A stretch of DNA of 64,000 nt, from the NCBI RefSeq assembly GCF_000011485.1, contig NC_005071.1, positions 1,553,347 through 1,617,346 of the forward strand. Direction: 5' to 3'. Made by a program: the position numbers and the translations under genes. The first letter of the stretch is position 1, and each line of letters opens with the position of its first letter. Under the pieces are notes generated by a model. It saw nothing but the letters and a program-made list of their open reading frames with translations. It was not told where the DNA came from and did not search any database. This DNA is from Prochlorococcus marinus str. MIT 9313. Lineage in GTDB: Bacteria; Cyanobacteriota; Cyanobacteriia; PCC-6307; Cyanobiaceae. Below, one piece after another: positions 1-12,910 of the stretch.

Positions 1-1245
<1,245 letters not shown>

Positions 1246-1794
1246 CTAGCTCACCTTGGCCAGTGCCAGGCCAAGACGTCGAACCTGTCCAGCAACGCTG
1301 GCGTCGATCACCTTGGAGCCGACGTTGACAACGAAACCACCGATTAAATCTGGATCAATTTTGAGGTTGATCTCCAACTTGTCGGTATTGGCCACAGCCT
1401 GCACTTTCTTTTGCAGCGCAGCCTGTTGCTGCTCACTGAGTTCAGCAGCAGAGGTCACTGTGGCGAGAGCGATGTTGCGTTGCTCGCGATAGAGCTCAAT
1501 CAAGCGCTCAAGCACCGCATCCAAAACGCCGATTCGCTGACGATCGGCGAGCAGCTTCAGCAGGTTGAGGAAAGAAGGTGTGACCTGATTAGCAAACAGC
1601 TTTTGCAAGGCAGCCTTCTTGGCCTCCACTTCCAAAACGGGTGAGGCCATTGCCCCACTTAGCTCAGGGCAGTCGTTCCACAAGGCCAGAACTGCCTTTG
1701 CCTGATCAACCACCTGATCGACTTCCTTGCGGCTTTCAGCCACTTGAAGAAAGGCCTCGGCATAGGGGGTGGTGATGGTGTTAAGCAGTGGCAT
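1246..1794 (-). CDS. atpH: ATP synthase F1 subunit delta
   Basis: The 182-residue delta (OSCP-like) subunit links F1 to the peripheral stalk b/b'. The sequence shows the N-terminal helical bundle ([20 protein letters not shown]) and the conserved C-terminal part with DPDLIGGFVVNVGSKVIDASV, typical of the family. Its ATG at 1794 overlaps the last base of the upstream atpF stop codon, so translation of the two stalk subunits is probably coupled. Length matches cyanobacterial homologues. The name atpD is sometimes used for this subunit in cyanobacteria. Confidence 0.96.
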   Translation of the reverse strand: MPLLNTITTPYAEAFLQVAESRKEVDQVVDQAKAVLALWNDCPELSGAMASPVLEVEAKKAALQKLFANQVTPSFLNLLKLLADRQRIGVLDAVLERLIELYREQRNIALATVTSAAELSEQQQAALQKKVQAVANTDKLEINLKIDPDLIGGFVVNVGSKVIDASVAGQVRRLGLALAKVS

Positions 1795-2312
1795 CAGGCT
1801 TCCCCAAGGTTTTTGATGGACTGACTCACCAACTTGGATTGAGCCTCGGTATTGAGTTTTCCAGGTAAAGCAGATAGTGCATTCTCGATCGCCATACGGG
1901 CAGCTTCTCGACGCAATTGAGCGCTAGCACGACTGGCTTCAGCATTGAGATCTGCTGTAGCACCCTGCTTAACACGTGCCATCTCCTCAACCGTGCGTTT
2001 TTCACTGTCAAGACGAATGGCTTCCGCACGAAGCTTGCAATCCTCGCGGATCTGTTCGGCTTTCTGATGGGCAGCTGCCAAATCCTTTTTGGCAGCTGCC
2101 AAAGCCTCGGTGGCCTTAAGCAGACGATCTTCAGAATCCTGAAGATCAGCCATAATGGCGACACGGCGGCGCTCAAGGATCCCCCCTATAAAAGGAGGAA
2201 GGAATTTGTAGAGACCGAAAATAACAATCGCCAGATTGACAATGTTGGCGTCAAACAAGTCGAGGTTCAGGCCGAAACCACCCTCACTGGCAAAGAACAA
2301 AGGACTAATCAT
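1794..2312 (-). CDS. atpF: ATP synthase Fo subunit b
   Basis: The 172-residue b subunit of the peripheral stalk. One N-terminal membrane segment lies at about residues 22-42 ([20 protein letters not shown]), followed by a long charged, alanine-rich coiled coil reaching the C-terminus, the usual architecture. It overlaps atpG by 4 bases upstream and touches atpH by one base downstream, which fits tight translational coupling of the stalk genes. Cyanobacteria carry both b and b', and both are present here side by side. Confidence 0.96.
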   Translation of the reverse strand: MISPLFFASEGGFGLNLDLFDANIVNLAIVIFGLYKFLPPFIGGILERRRVAIMADLQDSEDRLLKATEALAAAKKDLAAAHQKAEQIREDCKLRAEAIRLDSEKRTVEEMARVKQGATADLNAEASRASAQLRREAARMAIENALSALPGKLNTEAQSKLVSQSIKNLGEA

Positions 2313-2764
2313 TTGGCTGCCAGCAGGCGGTTAACGATGAGATCACCAAGCTTTTCTGCATCACCCTTAAGTTGACTCAGGGCCGAATCCCTCTGAGCAT
2401 CAATCTCACGACGAGCCTTCTCCCGAGCTGCATTCGCATCAGCATTTGCAATAGCGAGGGCTTCTCGGTAGAGCTGTTCAGAATCCTTTTCAGCTTCTTG
2501 AATTAACTGCTGGGCAGCGATACGGGCTGACTTGAGCTGTTCCTTAAGCTCTAACTCCAGCTTCTCCGCCTCCGCAAGCTTTTGCTTTGCCTCAGCGCGA
2601 CTGGTTGTGACATAGACCTCTCGTTCCTCAACGACCCGACCAACGGGTCTGAAGAAGAGAGCATTGAGGATGAAGGTGAGGAGCACCACCTGCAACGCCA
2701 TGAGCGGCAGAGTGGCATCGAAGTCAAATAGACCTCCAGCACCGAACAGAAGCAAGCTGGTCAT
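2309..2764 (-). CDS. atpG: ATP synthase Fo subunit b'
   Basis: The diverged second b-type subunit (b', also called atpF2) found in photosynthetic bacteria and plastids, which heterodimerises with b. It has 151 residues: a membrane segment around residues 17-40 ([20 protein letters not shown]), then a coiled coil rich in Glu, Lys and Ala. Position between atpE and atpF and the 4-base overlap with atpF support the call. A 144-base spacer separates it from atpE. Confidence 0.95.
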   Translation of the reverse strand: MTSLLLFGAGGLFDFDATLPLMALQVVLLTFILNALFFRPVGRVVEEREVYVTTSRAEAKQKLAEAEKLELELKEQLKSARIAAQQLIQEAEKDSEQLYREALAIANADANAAREKARREIDAQRDSALSQLKGDAEKLGDLIVNRLLAAK

Positions 2765-2908
2765 GAGGCGAGAGTGACAGCAGTTGAAGCAGGACTCAGA
2801 ACGGAGTGAAGGCTGGAGGGCGATGAATGCCCCTGGGAAGAGTTCCGATCAACTCACAACCATGGCCGTGAGGTGATGAGAGCAGCCAGCTAGCGACTCC
2901 GGTCTGGA

Positions 2909-3298
<390 letters not shown>

Positions 3299-3324
3299 TT
3301 AGGCCTGGCTAGATCAGAGTTTGA

Positions 3325-4050
3325 TCAATGGTGCTCTTCTACCGCTTCACCGATGTAATAGGCGGCGAGGGTGGCGAAGATTAGAGCCTGAATTGCACTG
3401 GTGAACAGGCCAAGGAACATAACCGGGACTGGCAGGAAGAGGGGAACAAGGAAAACCAAAACCGCCACAACCAATTCATCAGCAAGGATGTTTCCAAACA
3501 GACGAAAGGAGAGTGATAAAGGCTTGGTGAAATCCTCCACGATCTTGAAGGGGATCATGATCGGGGTTGGATGGACGTAGTACTCGAAGTACCGCAATCC
3601 CTTGCGACTCAAACCGGCATAGAAGTAAGAGAGCGACACAAGTAGAGCAAGTGCCACGGTGGTATTGATGTCAGCCGTAGGAGCACCCAACTCACCACTG
3701 GGGAGGTGGATTAATTTCCATGGGACCAAAGACCCGCCCCAATTGCTTACAAAGATGAACAAGAACAAGGTGCCAATGAACGGCATCCAATCGCGATAAG
3801 CCTTCTCACCAATCTGGGTGCGAGCTAAATCACGGATGTAATCCCAGAGGAACTCGAGAAGATTTTGAACACCGTGTGGATCACGCTCCATCTTGCGTGT
3901 GCCCACAACAACAAGGGCAAGAATGGCGCCAATCACAATCCAGGATGTCATGAACACCTGGCCATGGAGCTGAAGATTGCCAATCTGCCAGTAAAGGTGT
4001 TGACCCACCTCCAGTTCGGCAAAGGGAAGAGCAATTGGCAAGAAACCCAT
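3325..4050 (-). CDS. atpB: ATP synthase Fo subunit a
   Basis: The 241-residue a subunit, a polytopic membrane protein with the half-channels for protons. The essential arginine sits in the conserved segment [17 protein letters not shown], and the end [20 protein letters not shown] is typical. The ATG at 4050 ([21 protein letters not shown]) is chosen over an in-frame start 60 bases upstream because cyanobacterial homologues begin at this point. It precedes atpE by 167 bases. The gene is called atpI in plastids. Confidence 0.96.
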   Translation of the reverse strand: MGFLPIALPFAELEVGQHLYWQIGNLQLHGQVFMTSWIVIGAILALVVVGTRKMERDPHGVQNLLEFLWDYIRDLARTQIGEKAYRDWMPFIGTLFLFIFVSNWGGSLVPWKLIHLPSGELGAPTADINTTVALALLVSLSYFYAGLSRKGLRYFEYYVHPTPIMIPFKIVEDFTKPLSLSFRLFGNILADELVVAVLVFLVPLFLPVPVMFLGLFTSAIQALIFATLAAYYIGEAVEEHH

Positions 4051-4137
4051 CAGGCTGGAAATTCGGTGTCGAGAAAACGACGGTTTGAGGAGAAGCCGGC
4101 AAACCGGCAATTCAGTTGATTCAGGTTTGGTTCAAGT

Positions 4138-4512
4138 TCATGACTCAAGCAAAACCTGCAGGATCATGGCGGGCTTATAGAGCAGAAAACCGAGCAGGGC
4201 CGGCAGAAGCTCAAGCTGAGGCAAACGAGAAACCGCAAGTACAAGCAAAACGGGAACGAGAAGCTGAAACTTGCTCACACTCTTCGATCCGTTGCCGAGC
4301 TTGCCAACGCTGCGAGCTAAAAGCCGCAGGTAGAGAACTCCAGACAAAGCACCGACTAGCACACTGCTAGCGATGTGAAGATCGAAGAAAAGTGCGGTGA
4401 CGGCCACCGCAAAAGCGGAGACGGTCAACGTTGCCAGGATGTAGCGCCGCTGTAGCTGCGCATAGTCGTCAGATGAAGCCGTAGAAACCACAGCTGACAA
4501 CTCAGGATCCAT
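4138..4512 (-). CDS. atp1: ATP synthase protein I-like membrane protein
   Basis: A 124-residue protein with about four hydrophobic segments (starting near residues 27, 51, 85 and 103) placed directly upstream of atpB, where cyanobacteria encode the small assembly-associated protein AtpI/Atp1. The ATG at 4512 (MDPELSAVV) is chosen because an in-frame upstream start at 4758 would overlap the preceding methyltransferase gene and adds a region without membrane character. AtpI family proteins are linked to c-ring assembly; the role here is inferred from position and topology. Confidence 0.8.
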   Translation of the reverse strand: MDPELSAVVSTASSDDYAQLQRRYILATLTVSAFAVAVTALFFDLHIASSVLVGALSGVLYLRLLARSVGKLGNGSKSVSKFQLLVPVLLVLAVSRLPQLELLPALLGFLLYKPAMILQVLLES

Positions 4513-4652
4513 AGAGAGCTCAGTGTTAGGGCTAGCCTCCACAGCTGTTTCCAGTCCACCCTGTCCCTCCTTTGGAGGGTCAATTTCAGGCTGGAGCAGC
4601 GGGGATGCCAGCAAGGGCGCCGAGGCTCTTGGATAAAGGCCCGCGGAATCTA

Positions 4653-5876
4653 TCATGTAGATGCAACATTTCCAGGCGAAAGCAAGAGCACCTGCCGCCG
4701 TTGCAAATCCCTGGCCAAAGAGCTGATCCGCTTCGAATCCCAGCCAAGCGGCAAACATCCGAGAGCTGTATCAGGCGTCGCCTCGATTGCCTTAAGCAAC
4801 TCAACTTGCTCAACACTTAGCTCTAGAGGAGCCATCTCGAAATCCAGCAAAGACTGGCCAGGCCAGCCCCAGAGACAGATAGAAAGCTTTCCCGTAGCAG
4901 CAAGCAACTCCTGATCATCTGTCCAACCCAGGGAGGCCTGTGGCCCCTTGGAGAGGAAGAACTCGAAATGACTGATGTCTGGATCTAGCTGTTCTATCAG
5001 TTGCCATTGCTGACGCTGCGGTAACGCCAAAGCCATCTCAAGCAATTCACCCTGTAACAGCCTTACTGGATCCCAAACCTTGGGATTAGAAAAACCCACA
5101 AACTCCAAATCAGCTGAAGCGACAAAAGCAAAAAGTCGTTCAAGGTTGTAACTCGTCTCCTGGGGATGGAGATACATATCTGCAAAGTTCACGTCTGCTA
5201 CGCAGTCGATAGCCCAGCGCTGTTCATGATTAAGCCTGAGGCGGTTGTGCTCAGGCAAGATTTCAAACAGCTGCCGGGCCAATCTCAGGCCCTGCTCATC
5301 AGTGCCCACTCCCAGGGACGAAAGAAACCGCTGAATGCGATGAATTTCCCATCGACCAGCTTCGGCATAAAGGAAAAGGTGCAGCAAAGCCCCTGGCTTT
5401 AAACGGGATGCCAGAGCTTTGAGTCCAGCTTCTGGCTGTCGCAAGTGGTGCAGCGCACCAACGGAATTGATGTAGTCAAATTGCCCCTCATCTTCAAGCT
5501 CGAGCAAGCTTTGGTTCTCGATACGAACATGCGCCTGATCGTTACCTCCGGAACGCTGTAAACGCTCTCGAGCCACCTCCAGCGCGCCGAGGGAAATGTC
5601 CACAGCCAGAATCTCCGCGCCGGGATTGAGATGGGCTAGGTAATCGGTACTAACACCCGTACCGCATCCGGCATCAAGGATTTTTAGAGGCTCACTACCA
5701 GCACATTTTCGGACAACAGAACCGGTACAGACCGCATAGGCCATATCCACAGACCAACGCCAGTTGTATCCAGGCGGCGGCCCGTCCTGCAAAGGATCTC
5801 CTGGGTAAGGGAAGCGGTCATAAAAAGCACTGACAACAGGTGTGGCCTCATCGCACGGCTGAGCAACAGAGGACAT
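4653..5876 (-). CDS. class I SAM-dependent methyltransferase
   Basis: A 407-residue protein. Residues about 65-75 hold motif I of Rossmann methyltransferases (LDAGCGTGVSTDYL), followed by the acidic residue end of strand 2 (ILAVDISLGALEVA) and a GALHHLRQPEAGLKAL segment typical of family Methyltransf_11/12. The N-terminus (FYDRFPYPGDPLQDG) resembles a cyanobacterial group of methyltransferases of unknown substrate. The C-terminal 150 residues are not recognised and could be a substrate or partner domain. It lies 140 bases upstream of atp1 on the same strand and may be read with the ATP synthase operon. Confidence 0.85.
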   Translation of the reverse strand: MSSVAQPCDEATPVVSAFYDRFPYPGDPLQDGPPPGYNWRWSVDMAYAVCTGSVVRKCAGSEPLKILDAGCGTGVSTDYLAHLNPGAEILAVDISLGALEVARERLQRSGGNDQAHVRIENQSLLELEDEGQFDYINSVGALHHLRQPEAGLKALASRLKPGALLHLFLYAEAGRWEIHRIQRFLSSLGVGTDEQGLRLARQLFEILPEHNRLRLNHEQRWAIDCVADVNFADMYLHPQETSYNLERLFAFVASADLEFVGFSNPKVWDPVRLLQGELLEMALALPQRQQWQLIEQLDPDISHFEFFLSKGPQASLGWTDDQELLAATGKLSICLWGWPGQSLLDFEMAPLELSVEQVELLKAIEATPDTALGCLPLGWDSKRISSLARDLQRRQVLLLSPGNVAST

Positions 5877-6162
5877 CGAAAGGGAGCTGGCAACAAAGCG
5901 AGCATTTCATGGCCTCCCCCGAGGGGAGTCAGGACATCCCCTACAGCACATATCCCAAAGCGAAGAAAGCTGAATCGACAAAATCAAACTCGTTTCTAGA
6001 AAGAAGATTGTGAAGAGCAAAAATCGAACCTATGACATCTCCTGAATGCCCTTGAACTTCTCTTGTCCAATAATGTTTTAAGCAGTTTTTTGTTGTCAAT
6101 TAAGACTTGGCAAAGTGCTATTAACACGTCTCAATAGGTCAACTTGACTAAGACCTCCCCTC

Positions 6163-7410
6163 TTGAGCAGCTCCTCCGTCCTATCCCGCCGGAGTCAAAA
6201 ACAACGGCAAGGGGCATTACGGCTAAGCCGTAATGATGGAAGCGATCAGTTGTCTTTCTGGCAAAAACGTCTCCCCCTCCCCTGGGCACTCTGGCCCGCT
6301 GAAGGCCGTTTACTACTTACCCTTTTTGCCTTCTGGAGCCTGGCAGGGCTGATGGTGCTTGGCTCGGCTAGCTGGTGGGTAGCCACTCGAGAAATGGGAG
6401 AAGGTGCTTATTACCTCAAACGACAACTGATATGGATGGCTGCCAGCTGGAGCCTGCTTGGCCTGGCTGTCTCTACCAGTCTGCGCCGTTGGCTAAAACT
6501 TGCAGGACCAGCCCTCTGGCTCAGTTGCTTCCTCGTAGCAGCGACCCTAGTCATCGGTAGCACCGTCAATGGGGCCAGTCGCTGGTTAGTGATCGGCCCT
6601 CTCCAGATCCAACCATCAGAACTAGTCAAACCCTTTGTGGTGCTGCAAGCCGCCAACCTGTTTGCCCACTGGCAGCGCATCAGATCAGATGAGAAATTGC
6701 TCTGGCTTGGCATCTTCGGGGCCCTACTTCTACTGATTCTCAAACAGCCCAACCTCAGCACTGCCGCACTGACGGGCATGTTGTTATGGCTTATGGCACT
6801 GGCCGCTGGTCTGAGGTTGCGCACTTTGCTGGCAACCGCCATGGCAGGCGGCCTGCTTGGCACAACCAGCATTCTGATCAATGAGTATCAGCGCATACGC
6901 GTGATCTCCTTCCTCGACCCATGGCAAGACCCACAAGGGAGTGGTTATCAGCTCGTACAAAGCCTGCTTGCCATCGGCTCCGGGGGGTGGTTTGGCGAGG
7001 GCTTCGGCCTCTCCACCCAAAAACTGCAATACCTGCCCATACAAAGCACTGATTTCATCTATGCCGTTTTTGCCGAGGAATTTGGTTTCGTGGGCTCGGT
7101 GATGATGTTGCTCTTCCTGATGTTGGTTGCTTTCCTCGGCCTAAGGGTAGCTCTGAGTTGCAGAACCAACCAGTCGCGATTGGTTGCTATCGGCTGCACA
7201 ACGATCCTGGTGGGTCAAGCCGTGATCAATGTGGCCGTGGCCTCCGGCGTGATGCCCACAACCGGCTTGCCCTTGCCAATGGTGAGTTATGGAGGCAATT
7301 CACTGCTCTCAAGCGTCATGATTGCCGGTCTTTTGATCCGTTGTTCCCTTGAATCAACAGGGCTCCTTGGTGGCAGATCCCCTAGACAGCGACGTCAGTC
7401 GATAGGGTAA
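6163..7410 (+). CDS. ftsW: FtsW/RodA/SpoVE family protein, probable FtsW
   Basis: A 415-residue SEDS-family glycosyltransferase that polymerises lipid II for septal peptidoglycan. About ten hydrophobic segments begin near residue 47. Family signatures include NGASRWLVIGPLQIQPSELVK, IGSGGWFGEGFG and TDFIYAVFAEEFGFVG. FtsW is preferred to RodA because of the gene neighbourhood (ccdA and ccsB follow in picocyanobacteria). The start is uncertain: a TTG at 6163 gives a 45-residue cytoplasmic tail and no clear Shine-Dalgarno is seen. A 9-base inverted repeat lies just inside this start. Confidence 0.9.
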   Translation: MSSSSVLSRRSQKQRQGALRLSRNDGSDQLSFWQKRLPLPWALWPAEGRLLLTLFAFWSLAGLMVLGSASWWVATREMGEGAYYLKRQLIWMAASWSLLGLAVSTSLRRWLKLAGPALWLSCFLVAATLVIGSTVNGASRWLVIGPLQIQPSELVKPFVVLQAANLFAHWQRIRSDEKLLWLGIFGALLLLILKQPNLSTAALTGMLLWLMALAAGLRLRTLLATAMAGGLLGTTSILINEYQRIRVISFLDPWQDPQGSGYQLVQSLLAIGSGGWFGEGFGLSTQKLQYLPIQSTDFIYAVFAEEFGFVGSVMMLLFLMLVAFLGLRVALSCRTNQSRLVAIGCTTILVGQAVINVAVASGVMPTTGLPLPMVSYGGNSLLSSVMIAGLLIRCSLESTGLLGGRSPRQRRQSIG

Positions 7411-7497
7411 ATACCGTAATTTGATCCGGCTGAACCGGCTCTACCCATCCCTGCTCTGGACCTGGTTCTCTCAGATCTAGCCCGCAACGGTGAGCAA

Positions 7498-8166
7498 ATG
7501 CTCAGCCACGGGCTAAGCAATCAAGGTCCGCTCACCCTGGCCCTCGTTTTTGCTGCCGGCTTTCTAACCAGCCTAGGCCCCTGCTCCCTTTCCCTACTAC
7601 CCGTCACCCTGGCCTATCTGGCAGGTTTTGATAGCAATCAGGCCCCCTGGCGCCGCAGCATCGCATTCTGTGGCGGCATTGTGGGTTCCCTGGTACTGCT
7701 TGGCAGTCTTAGTGGTCTGATCGGACGGATTTACGGCCAGGTACCTGGAGTGGTGCCCACCTTGGTAGCACTGCTGGCGGTAGTCATGGGACTGAATCTG
7801 CTAGGCCTCCTAAAACTGCCCCTGCCTGCAGGACCAGATCCAGATCTTTGGCGGCAACGCGTTCCAGCTCCACTTGCCCCAGTGGCCGCCGGGTTGGCCT
7901 TCGGCCTAGCCGCCTCCCCCTGTACGACACCTGTGCTGGCTGTACTACTGGGATGGATCGCCCAGAGTGGTCAACCTTTGGTAGGAATCGTGCTACTCAC
8001 CTGCTTTGGCATTGGGCAGGTCCTACCACTGCTACTAGCAGGAAGCGCAGCTGCCATCCTGCCGAAATTACTGGCACTGCGACCATTAGGCCGCTGGATC
8101 CCCCCCATGAGCGGAGCCGTTCTACTCACGACGGGCGTTCTCACTCTGTTGGCCCGCTGGAGCTGA
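7498..8166 (+). CDS. ccdA: cytochrome c biogenesis thiol transporter CcdA
   Basis: A 222-residue polytopic membrane protein that carries reducing equivalents across the thylakoid membrane to keep apocytochrome c haem-binding cysteines reduced. The two redox cysteines lie in the family motifs [10 protein letters not shown] (helix 1) and [10 protein letters not shown] (helix 4), both next to prolines as expected. It is followed after 4 bases by ccsB, its functional partner in system II cytochrome c maturation, so the pair is probably cotranscribed, likely with ftsW upstream. Confidence 0.95.
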   Translation: MLSHGLSNQGPLTLALVFAAGFLTSLGPCSLSLLPVTLAYLAGFDSNQAPWRRSIAFCGGIVGSLVLLGSLSGLIGRIYGQVPGVVPTLVALLAVVMGLNLLGLLKLPLPAGPDPDLWRQRVPAPLAPVAAGLAFGLAASPCTTPVLAVLLGWIAQSGQPLVGIVLLTCFGIGQVLPLLLAGSAAAILPKLLALRPLGRWIPPMSGAVLLTTGVLTLLARWS

Positions 8167-8170
8167 ACCT

Positions 8171-9463
8171 ATGGCCACCTTTAAACGCCTTCTTGCCTGG
8201 ATCTCCGACCTACGAATAGCCATAGGTTTGCTACTCGTTATCGCACTCGCAAGTGCCCTAGGTACTGCGATACCCCAAGGAGAACTCCGAGAGAGCTACC
8301 TGGAAGGCTATAGCGACAAACCCTGGCTGGGCTTTGTCAACGGTTCGATGATTCTGCGCCTGCAGTTGGATCACGTTTACACCAGCAGCTGGTTTTTAGC
8401 GCTGTTGGCCTGGCTTGGGCTTGCACTGATCCTCTGCAGCTGGCGAAGACAATGGCCTGCTCTGCAAGCAGCGCTGCAATGGATCGACTACCAGGAGCCG
8501 CGTCAATTAAGCAAACTGGCCATCGCCGAAACAATCTCAAGCCCACCCAAAAACGAAAGTATCGACAAACTGGCAGCCCATCTCCATCAACAGGGATGGC
8601 AAGTCCAACAACAGCCTGGCAGGCTTGCCGCGCGGCGCGGGATTATCGGCCGAGCAGGGCCAATGCTTGTGCATCTGGGCCTAGTGCTGCTGATGCTAGG
8701 GGCCGTCTGGGGTTCCTTGGGTGGAAATCGTTTGGAGCAATTCCTCGCCCCGGGGCGTTCCCTCGACTTGTTAAACCGTGATGGGAACAGCCATCTCAAA
8801 CTCACCCTGACAAACTTTGGAATTGAAAGAGACCCAGCGGGTCGACCTGAACAGTTCCGCTCACAACTAGAGCTGCTTGAGCCTGGTCAAGACACTGCCA
8901 AGCTGCACGAAGTCAGTGTCAATCATCCGCTGCGCTTCCATGGCTTAACTGTCTATCAAGCAGACTGGTCTCTAGCTGCCATCACACTGCAACTTGGCCG
9001 CAGCCCTCAGCTGCAGCTGCCTCTGCGCACTTTCCCAGAGCTTGGTGAACAGGTCTGGGGGCTGGTACTACCGACCAATCCTGATGGCAGCGAGCCAGTC
9101 CTTCTGAGCCTCACCAGCGAAGCAGGGCCAGTACAAGTGTTCGATGCCACCGGTGAGCGATTGGCCAGCCTGCGACCAGCAGGTCCAACCGCAGAAGTGA
9201 AGGGAATACCAATCCGCATCGTCGATGTTCTACCCGCCAGCGGCCTGCTTCTCAAGCGCGATCCGGGCGTGCCTCTGGTCTACATCGGTTTCTTGATCAC
9301 CCTGGTGGGTGGGGGGCTGAGCATGATTGCCACGCGCCAACTCTGGGCGGTAGGCGACCCTGAAAATGAATGCCTACACGTTGGCGGTCTCTGCAACCGC
9401 AATCTGACCGGCTTCGCTAATGAGCTGCCCAGCCTGCTTGCAGCAGCAGTACCACAGCAATAA
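8171..9463 (+). CDS. ccsB: cytochrome c biogenesis protein Ccs1/CcsB (ResB family)
   Basis: A 430-residue ResB-family component of the system II haem lyase that attaches haem to c-type cytochromes on the lumenal side. Three membrane segments near residues 14-36, 72-92 and 160-182 precede a large soluble lumenal domain, with a final membrane segment around 367-385 ([19 protein letters not shown]). The [16 protein letters not shown] segment is characteristic of the family. Only 4 bases separate it from ccdA. The partner CcsA is not in this window. Confidence 0.95.
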   Translation: MATFKRLLAWISDLRIAIGLLLVIALASALGTAIPQGELRESYLEGYSDKPWLGFVNGSMILRLQLDHVYTSSWFLALLAWLGLALILCSWRRQWPALQAALQWIDYQEPRQLSKLAIAETISSPPKNESIDKLAAHLHQQGWQVQQQPGRLAARRGIIGRAGPMLVHLGLVLLMLGAVWGSLGGNRLEQFLAPGRSLDLLNRDGNSHLKLTLTNFGIERDPAGRPEQFRSQLELLEPGQDTAKLHEVSVNHPLRFHGLTVYQADWSLAAITLQLGRSPQLQLPLRTFPELGEQVWGLVLPTNPDGSEPVLLSLTSEAGPVQVFDATGERLASLRPAGPTAEVKGIPIRIVDVLPASGLLLKRDPGVPLVYIGFLITLVGGGLSMIATRQLWAVGDPENECLHVGGLCNRNLTGFANELPSLLAAAVPQQ

Positions 9464-10063
9464 GAATCTATATTTACAATATTGCCAATATTTTTTTAAT
9501 TCTCTGGCCTTAAATCAACCAGCACAAGGAAAGTCAAATAAACCTAAATTAGTATAAACAGTTTTCATTTAAATAGCTATTCCAAAACCATTTAAATCTC
9601 GGCTTCAGGCTTTCGTTAAGCATGCCTTAAAGGAGCATTCTTCTTAGTTGATGATTTTCAAATCACACTCTTGCATTCAAAAACGCCTCAGCGCCAATCT
9701 TATTTTCTATCAATCCATTATCACCATTCGTGCCATCACCATAGTGATTCAAGGTGCAAATATTATGAAGCCCTGCATTGTAGTCGTTATTAATTACTCC
9801 ATCATTGATCAACAAGGGATTACTAATGTTTTAGAACAGTTATTCTGCTGCCCGAGTGTTCTATTGTGTCATGATTTACATAGCATTCTATGCAATAAGC
9901 ATTTTCGCATGAGACACTTGGATCAGTATTAATTGTACTGCCAGCATCATTTGGATGAGGCATAAGTGGCTTGCTCGCCATCTTCAAGCCATAAGACTCT
10001 TTAGCAAAATTACGCTATCAATCTGACTGGGCATAAAACCAGCCATCTCTATTGCCTAAGTGA
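9464..10063. other. AT-rich intergenic region after ccsB
   Basis: About 600 bases between the convergent ends of ccsB and queF. The first part is AT-rich and includes an A+T stem (positions 9478-9483 and 9487-9492) followed by a run of seven T, a weak candidate terminator for the ftsW-ccdA-ccsB unit. A 94-codon plus-strand open frame at 9648-9932 has no recognisable family, unusual composition and no clear ribosome site; it is not accepted as a gene. Nothing else was recognised. Confidence 0.5.
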
Positions 10064-10471
10064 CTAGCAGGGCTGGCGACTGCCATGGCTAACCCGCACC
10101 ACCGTATGCACATTGCCGCGCGGATTGAAATCTGCTTCTAATTGCATCCAGACCGGATTACAGGCGACAACCAAATCATCAAGGATCTTGTTTGCGGCCT
10201 CCTCATGTGAAATCGTGCAATTCCGATAGCTATTCACATAGAGCTTGATCGCTTTGAGCTCAATCACTCTCGAGCCTGGCTGATAAAGCAGACGTAGCAC
10301 AGCAAAGTCGGGATACCCAGAGAACGGACATTGACAGGTGAACTCAGGCAACTCAATTGAGATCTCATAGGGCCGCTCAGGCCTCGGATTGTCAAAGCAG
10401 ATCAGCTCACCCTCAGCAATCACCCGTTCGCCATAGAGGGTTTTAGATGCCTGCGCTTGAGTACTGCTCAC
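10064..10471 (-). CDS. queF: NADPH-dependent 7-cyano-7-deazaguanine reductase QueF
   Basis: A 135-residue unimodular QueF that reduces the nitrile preQ0 to preQ1 in queuosine biosynthesis. The catalytic cysteine is C48 in FTCQCPFSGYPDF and the QueF motif is the ELKAIKLYV segment, followed by NSYRNCTISHEEAANKILDDL. Length and motif order match type I QueF. It converges with ccsB and its upstream side faces a small membrane protein gene on the same strand. Confidence 0.95.
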   Translation of the reverse strand: MSSTQAQASKTLYGERVIAEGELICFDNPRPERPYEISIELPEFTCQCPFSGYPDFAVLRLLYQPGSRVIELKAIKLYVNSYRNCTISHEEAANKILDDLVVACNPVWMQLEADFNPRGNVHTVVRVSHGSRQPC

Positions 10472-10601
10472 GGGGATGGAACGATGCCTAAAACGGACCC
10501 TAGCTCTCGACTCCTAGCTCGGCCTTAGAGGAGAAAGAATCTGCTTCGGAGTCAACGCAAACCGCAGCAACGCTCATCAAAGCCCCAATTTAAGAAACTC
10601 T

Positions 10602-10706
10602 TCAGATGACAAAGTCGAAAACGTTCACCATGAACAGCGTGATCGCTGTAAAAAGGAATTGAAGGACAAAACGTTGAGCTAGGTCATCGCATCGTCGTTG
10701 ATCCAT
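10602..10706 (-). CDS. small putative membrane protein (34 aa)
   Basis: A short frame found by reading the gap between queF and the DUF4278 gene. It encodes 34 residues beginning MDQRRCDDLAQ, with a polar N-terminus and one hydrophobic segment (FLFTAITLFMVNVFDFVI) reaching the stop. A GGAGG lies 14 bases upstream of the ATG, rather far. The polar-then-hydrophobic pattern is typical of the single-span small proteins common in picocyanobacteria, but no family is recognised. It lies 130 bases upstream of queF on the same strand. Confidence 0.45.
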   Translation of the reverse strand: MDQRRCDDLAQRFVLQFLFTAITLFMVNVFDFVI

Positions 10707-10807
10707 CAGCCGGAAGTAGCCCTCCGCAAGGCGAAGCAACGCTCCTTTCCACGAAGCGGCACCTCTGCCATCAAGGCAAGAAACCCCATCCCTTCGAGGC
10801 TCATCCC

Positions 10808-11026
10808 ATGACCACTCAAGAACGCACCTATCGCGGCGTCACCTACAAGACTGCTGACCACGAGCAGCCCAGTAATAGCGCCGTGAAGCATGTCTACCGC
10901 GGACAGCGCTATGAGGCTCCCCTCAAGCATGACGCACGACCTGCTGATACCGAGGTGGAACTCAATTATCGCGGCCAGGTCTACCATCACCGCCAAAATG
11001 ACGCCGCAAAAAGCTGCAACAGCTAA
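10808..11026 (+). CDS. DUF4278 domain protein
   Basis: A 72-residue protein with three copies of a short Y-R-G motif: YRGVTY near residue 8, YRGQRYEAP near residue 30 and YRGQVYHH near residue 54. This repeat pattern is that of the cyanobacterial DUF4278 family, whose function is unknown. The protein is soluble and polar, without signal or membrane segment. An open frame on the opposite strand is its shadow. Confidence 0.75.
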   Translation: MTTQERTYRGVTYKTADHEQPSNSAVKHVYRGQRYEAPLKHDARPADTEVELNYRGQVYHHRQNDAAKSCNS

Positions 11027-11095
11027 ATCGGTAACAACAGCCACAACCCAGGCCCGTTGAAAAAGCCCTAATGGGTGCACTCACGGGCCCAGTTC

Positions 11096-12502
<1,407 letters not shown>

Positions 12503-12601
12503 TTCGTCATAAAAGCAGACTTGAAAACGAAACAAAAACCTCTTAACTACCGCAAAAAGCGAAAGCTTCCGAGAAGATCACCGCAACTCGCCCGCAAGGA
12601 C

Positions 12602-12865
12602 GTGTCTCAAGGCCAACCTCCACAACCCATAGCTCTCCATCGGTACCAAAGCCGCAGCAATCACCATGTTGTTCCTCAAAAGCAACTCGCCACAGTGCTG
12701 GAGCTACTTCCGCCGGGCAGCTTTGTGACCCTTGAAAATCAACCCAACGATCTACCGCCATTCCAATTGATCCAATGCAAAGGTGGCCGTTGCTGGGTAC
12801 GGCAACAGGCCTGGGGGCAACATGTTCATTGGGAAGTTGAACACCGCCGACTCAAGTCAGCCTGA
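12602..12865 (+). CDS. conserved hypothetical protein (up to 87 aa)
   Basis: A plus-strand frame divergent from tlyA and upstream of purB. Its C-terminal half (VLELLPPGSFVTLENQ, then CKGGRCWVRQQAWGQHVHWEV) reads like a compact conserved domain rather than random sequence, with a CKGGRC pair that could bind metal or form a disulfide. The start is uncertain: the GTG at 12602 gives 87 residues, a GTG at 12695 gives 56. No ATG is available in frame. Family and role are not recognised. Confidence 0.5.
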   Translation: MSQGQPPQPIALHRYQSRSNHHVVPQKQLATVLELLPPGSFVTLENQPNDLPPFQLIQCKGGRCWVRQQAWGQHVHWEVEHRRLKSA

Positions 12866-12910
12866 ATCCAAAGACTTAAGTTCAAGAATCAACCGCCCAT
12901 CTGTGAGCCC

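Noticed and set aside
9648-9932. 94-codon plus-strand open frame after ccsB
   Set aside because: AT-rich, no family features, odd composition (many Ile, Cys, His), no ribosome site.
10706-11080. 124-codon minus-strand frame opposite the DUF4278 gene
   Set aside because: Shadow of the plus-strand gene, whose repeated Y-R-G motifs are clearly meaningful.
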